NCBI RefSeq assembly: GCF_921293095.1
Contig: NC_060257.1
Span: forward strand, 56,332,968-56,396,967
From: Ischnura elegans
Lineage: Eukaryota > Arthropoda > Insecta > Odonata > Coenagrionidae
Direction: 5' to 3'
DNA: 64,000 nucleotides
In this document: one piece after another, positions 57,733 through 64,000 of the stretch
How the letters are laid out: each line of letters opens with the position of its first letter
How positions within the stretch are numbered: position 1 is the stretch's first letter
The notes under the pieces: model-generated
Seen by the model: only the letters and a program-made list of their open reading frames with translations
Database searches by the model: none
What the model was told of the DNA's origin: nothing
Made by a program: the position numbers and the translations under genes

Positions 57733-58214
57733 TACGAGGTGTGTTAAGAAAATAACGGAAATTTAGTCTTTTGATAAAAATATTCATTTATTTGTCTAAA
57801 AAATACATTAAATCTTAGGGATAGCCTTTATCTCTTTCAGCGATTCGCTTTTCATGTTATCTATGCTCGTAAAACTACGACGTTTTAAGGTTCTCTTTAT
57901 TTTTGGAAATAGAAAAAAGTCACATGAAGGCATGTCTGGCGAATATGGAGGCTGGGGAATCGTTACAATATTGTTTTTTGTCAAAGAAATCTCGAACAAG
58001 CAATGGAGTGTGAATCGAAAATCGCTGAACACATATAGAACAAGTCAAACCTTACCGGCTGCCACAGACAAAGTAAGCAATATATACAGCTAAAAATTTT
58101 ATCATACTTCTGGGGCATGCATGCCAACACAGTAAAAAAATTGACAGTCGGACTCTGAAAACTCTGTGAGAAATTTGAAAATTTAGTTCCGGCTATTTTT
58201 TTAAACACACCTCG
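57733..58214 (-). mobile_element. Deleted mariner-like element
   Basis: The ends CGAGGTGTGTTAAGAAAATA and its partner TTTTTTTAAACACACCTCG are inverted. The - strand keeps a transposase C-terminal piece (TIPQPPYSPDMPSCDFFLFP, then LKRRSFTSIDNMKSESLKE). PPYSPDMPSCDFFLFP holds the third catalytic aspartate of the mariner DDD triad. The N-terminal half is gone. Confidence 0.78.
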
Positions 58215-58219
58215 TGAAT

Positions 58220-59380
58220 AAATGTGATGCGAGTGATATTTCACTGCTGTGTTTGGATTTTGTACATAGTGTGTGTTTTACTTTTTGGGAGTGGTGAATA
58301 ACTGCGGAAATAATTTAATAATTTTTTTTGGTTACCTGAAATATTCTCCTTGCTTACCTCAAATGGGAAATATTAATTGAAAATGCACTCATCTATGAAA
58401 ACATAATTTATTATTTATTTCAGTCTACAAATATTTGATAATACCATTACGGTCGTGAAGATTTTGAATATTTATGTATATACAACGTTTTTACGCTATC
58501 GCTCATGCATGTAAGTCGTGATCACAGTCCTATTGTCCTCATAAAATAACATATCTCGTCCGTTGAGCTCCTAAACATTAAATCGATAAGTGAAAGAAAC
58601 TCCTACTTTTAATTTCACTTAACATCCAAAACATATCGCATGATGCTACTACATTTAGTGGGTCGCCTCTGTGTCTCAAAACAGTCGTAATTATGAAATG
58701 GTTATATGCTTTCCAGATTATATCGCGAGATTGATAATACTGACCGCCGCAGATGCCAAGTCATAGCATAGCATCATGCGTATCGTTTTAATTCGTTAAA
58801 ATGTGAATCGGCTTCCTAACGCGTTATTTGATACTCCTATCGTGCCTTTATTGTTTGCTTCTGAAAATTTCGATCATGTAAACAGTAGATGCGTCACTTG
58901 GAAATAATGTTGGCCCCAAAGTCAAAACGTTTTCATGAGGAGTTTGCCTTTAACCACCAGCGTCACACGTTTCATGAGTTGTGCATGGGCAGCACAAAAA
59001 ACAACTAGCCTGAAACCTCGTATTAGATTCATAACATGAACATTCACGGTCAATGCGCGGTGACTAAAAAGTGAGGTCAATGTTTAATCCTCAACTCCAG
59101 TGTTATTGAAAAAATAATGCTTTGCCGGTGAATTATTTGGGTTTATGAGTGGATATTATTTCACGACTATAGGTTGTATAAAAAATAAATGATATGAAGT
59201 TCAAAAAACAGAAATGGCTACGGCAAATGTAAATTTTGGAAATTTTTTTATAGTTTGATATACCAAACCAATTGTTTCAGCGGATTCGGGAACCCGGAGC
59301 GGGCCCGCGCCTGTCGAGAGGGGAAGGACAGAGGAAGGAAAAAGGATGGGAGGCATCGCCACGATGAGAGCCCTACGGCA
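58220..59380. other. Intergenic DNA without a supported gene
   Basis: AT-rich sequence between the guanylate cyclase 5' region and the downstream gene. I see no coding frame, RNA gene or defined element. Confidence 0.5.
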
Positions 59381-59390
59381 CCTCCTGGGG

Positions 59391-59428
59391 AAGGATAGGG
59401 TTAGAAGGATAGGGTTAGAAGGATAGGG
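59391..59428 (+). repeat. Short 14-bp tandem repeat
   Basis: GGATAGGGTTAGAA occurs about two and a half times, in a locally GC-rich stretch (59280-59440). Not long enough to be telomeric. Confidence 0.7.
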
Positions 59429-59639
59429 AAGAGGAATCCCGCACCGTCACAGAGGCCCTACTAGTAGGGTCCTACTGCTAGTGAAACCATAATTTAATGT
59501 TTCTAATGAAAGGAAAAAATTCCCTATTAGGAAGGAAAATTCTACGATTTTCCGTAGATAATAAATTAATTGTATCAATGTGACATAGCAACGAAAAAAC
59601 GTGTAGCTCCAAGATAAGAAGGCCAATTTTTTTCGAAAA

Positions 59640-59770
59640 GACATTCAGAAGCTTTGAAGATGAGCCCCGAGCTGGAGCTCGAAACGTCGCGAAAATCCAT
59701 TTCTACCAACGCGTCGGTAGAAATGGATTTTCTAACCCGATGGGAATCCCGACGGAAAATTTGAAAAATC
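59640..59770 (+). mobile_element. Penelope-type terminal repeat fragment
   Basis: GAAGATGAGCCCC, GAGCTCGAAACGTCGCG, then a small palindrome (AAAATCCATTTCTACC and its complement) and AACCCGATGGGAATCCCGA. The order GAAAC-GTCG ... CCGRTGGGAA-CCCGA matches the arms at 12732 and 50385. Confidence 0.5.
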
Positions 59771-59867
59771 AAATACTGACAAATAGTTGTTACATAGTTC
59801 TGAATCTTCTCTTTCTTCTCGTGTATTAAATTTGATGGAAGTAAAATTTCCATCCTAAATAAACGAC

Positions 59868-59960
59868 TTGAAAACCAACTCTGTCGTCGGCATCAGACAA
59901 TCAGAACCAACAGACTCGTCACGTGATCCCGGATTTAGCCATTTCAATCTTGGCCGCGTA
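59868..59960 (+). repeat. Dispersed repeat, copy 4 of 4
   Basis: Contains ctgtcgtcggcatcagacaa, cacgtgatcccggatttagc and catttcaatcttgg, parallel to the copies at 8430 and 46325. Confidence 0.5.
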
Positions 59961-60574
59961 CTCGTAAACCATATCCAGTATCTATAGTTTCTCTGAACCT
60001 AATACTATGCGACGAATTGGTTCCTACGGTGATAATTTTAATAATTTGGACGTAATTCGTCCGCGTTGATATTGAAATTAACTGCATCAATGTTAGAATG
60101 TTAAAATGGCCCTATCTTTTTACATGTATGATCATAGAGTGAAAAAAGTTTTTTTTTTAATTTCTCAAAGTTGATCGGAGTAAATACGTACAAGATCTCT
60201 CTCAGTGGCTGCGTAGTAGCTTAGCCTACACATTAGGTCAACAATTAAACACCAAACTTCCACATTATCATGAAAACCGAAGAAATAATGAATTATATAG
60301 TTTTAAATTCATTTTATGACACTGCTGATAACTCTCCTGATTTTTGAACTTAGCGGAAAATGGAATTTCTTATAGAAATGAGAAAATTCAAGCAAAAATA
60401 ATTACAATCGTCGTAGTAAATCAATTAGGCCCTGTCACGTGTTCTGGAATTTTTAATTGGTTGAATGCGCATAAGGCGATTATGCGGAACTATAATGAAT
60501 CTTGTTCATGATTACTGTGAGCCTAAAGCCATTTGATGAATTGGCTCCTCCAATGAAAACATAATCAGTACTAC

Positions 60575-60925
60575 ACCAGTGTTTCGGGTCAAAGTTGGGA
60601 CCAACTGTCTCAATTGTGGAATGCATTAGGTATCATCTCTGTTTACGTTCATGATCGAAGTCTAAAAAAAATAATAATGTCGAAAAAGAAAATATATCTT
60701 CCGCTCTGAGATGATCGCCTTTTCATTGAATACATAAGTATCATTGAAGTTCAGTGAAAATATACGTTCAGTGAAGCTTTACGTCAGTGTTTTGGGTTGA
60801 TGTTGGGACCAACTGCCTCAATTGTAGAGTAAATTAGTTAGCATCTCTGTTTACGTTCATGATCGAAGTATGAAACAAGAAAAATAATATTTCTCTTCCC
60901 CTCCGAAGTGATCGCATTTTCAGTG
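60575..60925 (+). repeat. Tandem duplication downstream of the unknown gene
   Basis: About 60575-60735 and 60785-60925 share TTGGGACCAACTG, CTCAATTGT, CATCTCTGTTTACGTTCATG and GATCGC words, period about 200-220 bp. It lies just past the stop codon of the gene at 60993, so it may be in its 3' UTR. Confidence 0.65.
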
Positions 60926-60992
60926 GTGGTAGAGGTTTTTATTTTCGTCGTAGTACGACTCGGGGGTGATGATTGTTTATTTCTTCGCCTTC

Positions 60993-63497
60993 TTATCTGA
61001 CGGTTGGCACGGTGTACCATGGGGGCATCCACCTTCCCCTGTTGGAGCAGCCCGAAGCGGCGCAGGGCCTCAACCTGCCTCTTGTGGGCACCATGTCGTC
61101 CAGTCGGTCCTCGTTTATGACCACGAACGACGCTTTCCTCTTCGTGTCAGCAAACTTTGGTTCCCTTCGCCTCCGAGCGGGGCTCAGACTCGGGCTCCTT
61201 CGACCTATGTCCGTCTTAACCATCACGGTCGGCTCGTAACCTATGTAAGGACTTCGGAGAACCCTGAAGGCCCTGGAAGATAACGAGAGAAAATTACAAA
61301 AAAACAACTAAATGTATTGCTCAATATCGTCATAGGTGGATTTATGAGGAGGGGGGCACTGAGGCGCGTGCCCCCCCCCAGATGATTAAAAAATAGGCAA
61401 GATTTTTAATACGGTTATCATTAGGTTTGTTTTGTTTTGTGTATTACGAAGTCTTATTCATTTAATGTAATATTAATAACTGTCACATTATAATAAGAGA
61501 ATATTTCGCAAAGGAATTGTTTTTATTCTCAAATATGAGAAGACCGTTTGCCTGTCATACCCTTGACCCCCACCAGAAAATGTCTTGAATATCGGTACGA
61601 AATATGCGGGCCATTGGTAAATGTTAAATCGGTTAAGTAACAAAATTCTGTCAATCCATCATTATGACTTGCAATGTTAAATTATGGACTAATAAATTCA
61701 TTGCTGTAAAATTCATTGCTCACTACTGATATATATTTTAGTGATATGGGATTTTAAATTTCTTAAGAACTACACGGTCAAGATGGTTATTACTATTTAC
61801 CGTCAAGAACCACAAAACATCTTATTTTCATATTTGGGTTAAAATGAATTAATCATCGATTTTGACCTTTAATTGAGCTAAAAATGATTATTATATATCA
61901 ATTTTCTATTGAAGTGGCAATAATGGCATGTATTGGCATTAAAGCGTTACTTATTGTTTGTTAAGTCAAGACTAATAATGATTTTTACTAATAGTAGCAG
62001 TCTTTTTTCCGTAAAATGAAAACCATTTGCCTTTTAACCTTAATTATTATTTCATTAAATATAAAATTAAGTTGTCTTTAAACTTTCTTAGCTGAATAAC
62101 CATCGGAAAATATTTTTGGGGGTTCTCCCTGAAATAAACCGACCGTTGATTTTTGTGAATTTTATATGTAACCTGATAATTATACGATTTATTAAATAAC
62201 TTAACTTAGAAAATTAAAAGTGGCCAATTTTAAAATAATTCACGTAGGTCAATAAGATAAACATGCGTTGTTATGAGTAATACCCTAGATGGTGACTACG
62301 CACCATTTGTGTGAATTTCAGTAGAAGACATTATTATATGTATATAAATTATAACAGTCGTTATTACAACTGAAAATTTCTTGGTCCATAATTGCCAATA
62401 TTAATGAATTTTGAAGGTAACCCGCGTCAAGACATGGTCATAATAGTGATGGAAACATCGATTTCTTTTAAAATCGAGTTTTAATAGTCAAAGATCGAGT
62501 CATGATCTTCGAATTTCGATCCAAACTCGATTTTTCAACTTCGATCATGGCCATTTCGTTTGATCTCAGCAGCTTTAATACCGGCCTATGATAACGTCAT
62601 CCGTCCAACGCGAAAGCCGAAAAATTTGAAAAGGCACGCCCTCGATCATCAAGAAAGGATCTCAATCACTTGACTTTTCTCAAAAATTTTTGTGAAGCCA
62701 AATGGTTCAAAGCGGAGGTCCAAACCATTAATGTACGAGCGTTTTGTAAATTTTTACAACTAATAATTGTAGCTGGTATTATAAATAGATTTTTTCTACT
62801 AAAATGTGTCGTTTGAGATTTTTCTGAATAATAAATCATGTAAATTTAATAACGTATGATAAATATTTTTCTGTAAAAACTGTTTAATTTTATAGAACCG
62901 TCGATTTTTTCGATAAATCGATATTTTTATTCAAATTTATATTAATATTGAAAATGCGAGCTTATCATTTCGATTAAAAATCGATTCAATATACTCGATT
63001 GTTTCAGGCTTAACTTTGTGAAAATCCATTGTAAGCAATAAAAAGTTATGGTACTTTTTATTGTTTAAAAATCGATTGCTTGAACAATCGATTTTAACCG
63101 CCATATTTCTATCACTAGGTCATCAGCCCTGATGAGGTCTTCGGCATAGGTGAGGAAACGTTGGCCAACTTAATCTTGACGCAGGTAACCCCAAAATCCA
63201 TTAATATTAACAACCATGGTGTTTTAAAAATGTTGAATATTCTCTTATCGCCCAGGTGACTGGCGTTTTTTTATGACCTTCAGCTCACCTGTATGGCGAG
63301 ACGATCTCCTCCTTGACTTCGCTGGCGGAGACGGATCGCCTCCTTCGTCCGATGGGACGCGGCACGACCCTTGTGGGCGATTTTGACTTGGGTGGTGTTG
63401 AGTCTCCGCCCGAGTCGCTGTGCGGCAGAATGGAGTCTGGAGGCCGCAGAGTCGACGCCGTGGTCTCTGTCCTCTTGGGCGACCCATGCACGTCCAC
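60993..63497 (-). CDS. Unknown gene, last two coding exons (5' part outside the window)
   Basis: Exon n-1 is 63289-63497 and the last exon is 60993-61272, ending in TAA. The join (AG|G, arginine) is in phase, with acceptors CTGTTGATCAG and TTATCTTCCAG and donor AG|GTGAGC. The 162 residues are rich in R, S, P, K and T (for example STPPKSKSPTRVVPRPIGRR; later YIGYEPTVMVKTDIGRRSPS and KASFVVINEDRLDDMVPTRG). GC content is well above the flanks and confined to the exons. I do not recognise the family. It looks disordered and basic; nuclear or cytoskeletal roles would be guesswork. The intron holds a hAT element inside a foldback. Confidence 0.75.
61330..62390. other. 5' to middle part of the last intron of the unknown gene
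   Basis: A single transposon-like end (CATAGGTGGATTTATGAGG, then G and C runs) is at 61337-61380 without a visible partner. The rest is AT-rich with nothing to report. Confidence 0.5.
62395..63210 (+). mobile_element. Hammerhead-like foldback fragment interrupted by a hAT element
   Basis: CCAATATTAATG, then GGTAACCCGCGTCAAGA (to 62432) pairs with TCTTGACGCAGGTAACC and on to 63210. With the hAT (62444-63117) removed, the loop holds CTGATGA (63129-63135) and GAAAC (63155-63159) with GTTGGCCAAC after it. So a closed stem carries a hammerhead-like core. Related to the Penelope-type ends here. Confidence 0.55.
62444..63117. mobile_element. hAT-type MITE rich in ATCGATTT words
   Basis: Ends TAGTGATGGAAACATCG and TTTCTATCACTA. 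Flanks GGTCATAA (62436-62443) and GGTCATCA (63118-63125) agree at seven of eight positions. AAATCGAT/ATCGATTT words in both orientations are typical of these insect-type hAT MITEs. Confidence 0.72.
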
Positions 63498-63699
63498 CTG
63501 ATCAACAGATAAGGGTGAGTGAACTCTCATTTGTTCTTTTAGGTCATTGAAAATGAATTTCTATATAAAGAATCTGTTTATTGAGTATATTATGCTTAAC
63601 TTCATATGCGTTCTACATTATTTGTTGCAATTCATTTTATAGTCCGAAAAAGGCTATTCGGGCTTCCAGCAGGGTGGTCTCTCTCCATTCTGCCGACAT

Positions 63700-64000
63700 T
63701 TAGGAACACGAGTTGGGTTCCATCCTTAGGGCTAATGGTGAGTGGATGAAGTTTGCCAGCTTATATAGTCTTCAATTGGTTGTAAGGTCTAACGTGATTG
63801 GCCGGGAGGCAGCCAATCTTATTTTCCTAAGTGCCGGTTTACATAAATTACTTAGTGAATACCCGGCGTCACGGTTGAGGGTGTTACTTGTCAGCCGGAT
63901 CTCGATAGATTCCTTTACCAGTCTTTCCCAGAAATTAGTACTACTGCCTTCTTTCAATTTCCATGTAATTTTTAGTTCTCCGGCCAAATTTTGATATTTT
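63700..64000 (-). pseudogene. Penelope-like endonuclease C-terminal fragment at the window edge
   Basis: On the - strand: ITWKLKEGSSTNFWERLVKE, then TLNRDAGYSLSNLCKPALRK. This matches in order the C-terminal block of the copies at 33004 ([17 protein letters not shown]) and 26985 (NFNRDAG). It enters from beyond the right edge, so its state there is unknown. Confidence 0.7.

Noticed and set aside
59391-59428. Interstitial telomere repeat
   Set aside because: The unit is 14 bp with only a TTAG core and about 2.5 copies; arthropod telomeric repeats are TTAGG arrays.
1-64000. CRISPR array, operons, ribosome binding sites or other prokaryotic features
   Set aside because: The split genes and eukaryotic transposons exclude a prokaryotic origin. 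The only regular array (18245-22104) has no spacers.

Overview
The window is eukaryotic nuclear DNA, almost certainly from an arthropod with a large, AT-rich, transposon-packed genome. The evidence is split genes with GT/AG introns up to 12 kb, a metazoan gene content, and mariner, hAT, pogo, piggyBac-like, Harbinger-like, Penelope-like (PLE) and non-LTR remnants together with tRNA-headed SINEs. No species can be named from the sequence. Most open frames are non-coding; the real genes had to be rebuilt exon by exon from splice sites and reading phase.

Three host genes are supported. (1) On the + strand, 2392-13513, a complete six-exon gene for a 414-residue protein of the DIPK2 (DIA1/FAM69-related) secretory-pathway kinase-like family. 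(2) On the - strand, 16417-53099, a complete 14-exon soluble guanylate cyclase, 870 residues, closest in my reading to the vertebrate beta-2 subunit (GUCY1B2). It has an intact heme pocket and every catalytic residue needed for a homodimer. Its first coding exon holds only the ATG. (3) On the - strand, 60993-63497, the last two coding exons of an unrecognised, charged, probably disordered protein whose 5' part lies beyond the window. Genes 1 and 2 are convergent, with 2.9 kb between their stop codons.

The rest is mobile or repetitive DNA, much of it in introns. Highlights: an 11-copy, 344-bp tandem array (18245-22104) that grew inside one MITE and carries the MITE's own host flank in every unit; a family of foldback elements (608-756, 12628-12793, 50248-50474) with 12-13 bp target duplications, a shared unpaired leader and PLE-like ends with hammerhead-like motifs; a three-level nest of hAT-type elements (53883-56632), each level with a perfect 8-bp target duplication; and a fourfold tandem duplication that copies the 3' splice site of guanylate cyclase exon 7.

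Layout: 1-2.4 kb upstream DNA with one foldback; 2.4-13.5 kb DIPK2 with transposons in its introns; 13.5-16.4 kb nested hATs and a PLE end; 16.4-53.1 kb guanylate cyclase (intron 13 holds the satellite and a broken PLE, intron 11 a Tigger-like element and a PLE, intron 7 piggyBac-like, mariner and hAT pieces, intron 1 foldbacks and a SINE); 53.1-60.9 kb nested hATs, SINEs and a mariner relic; 61-63.5 kb the unknown gene; a further PLE copy runs off the right edge.
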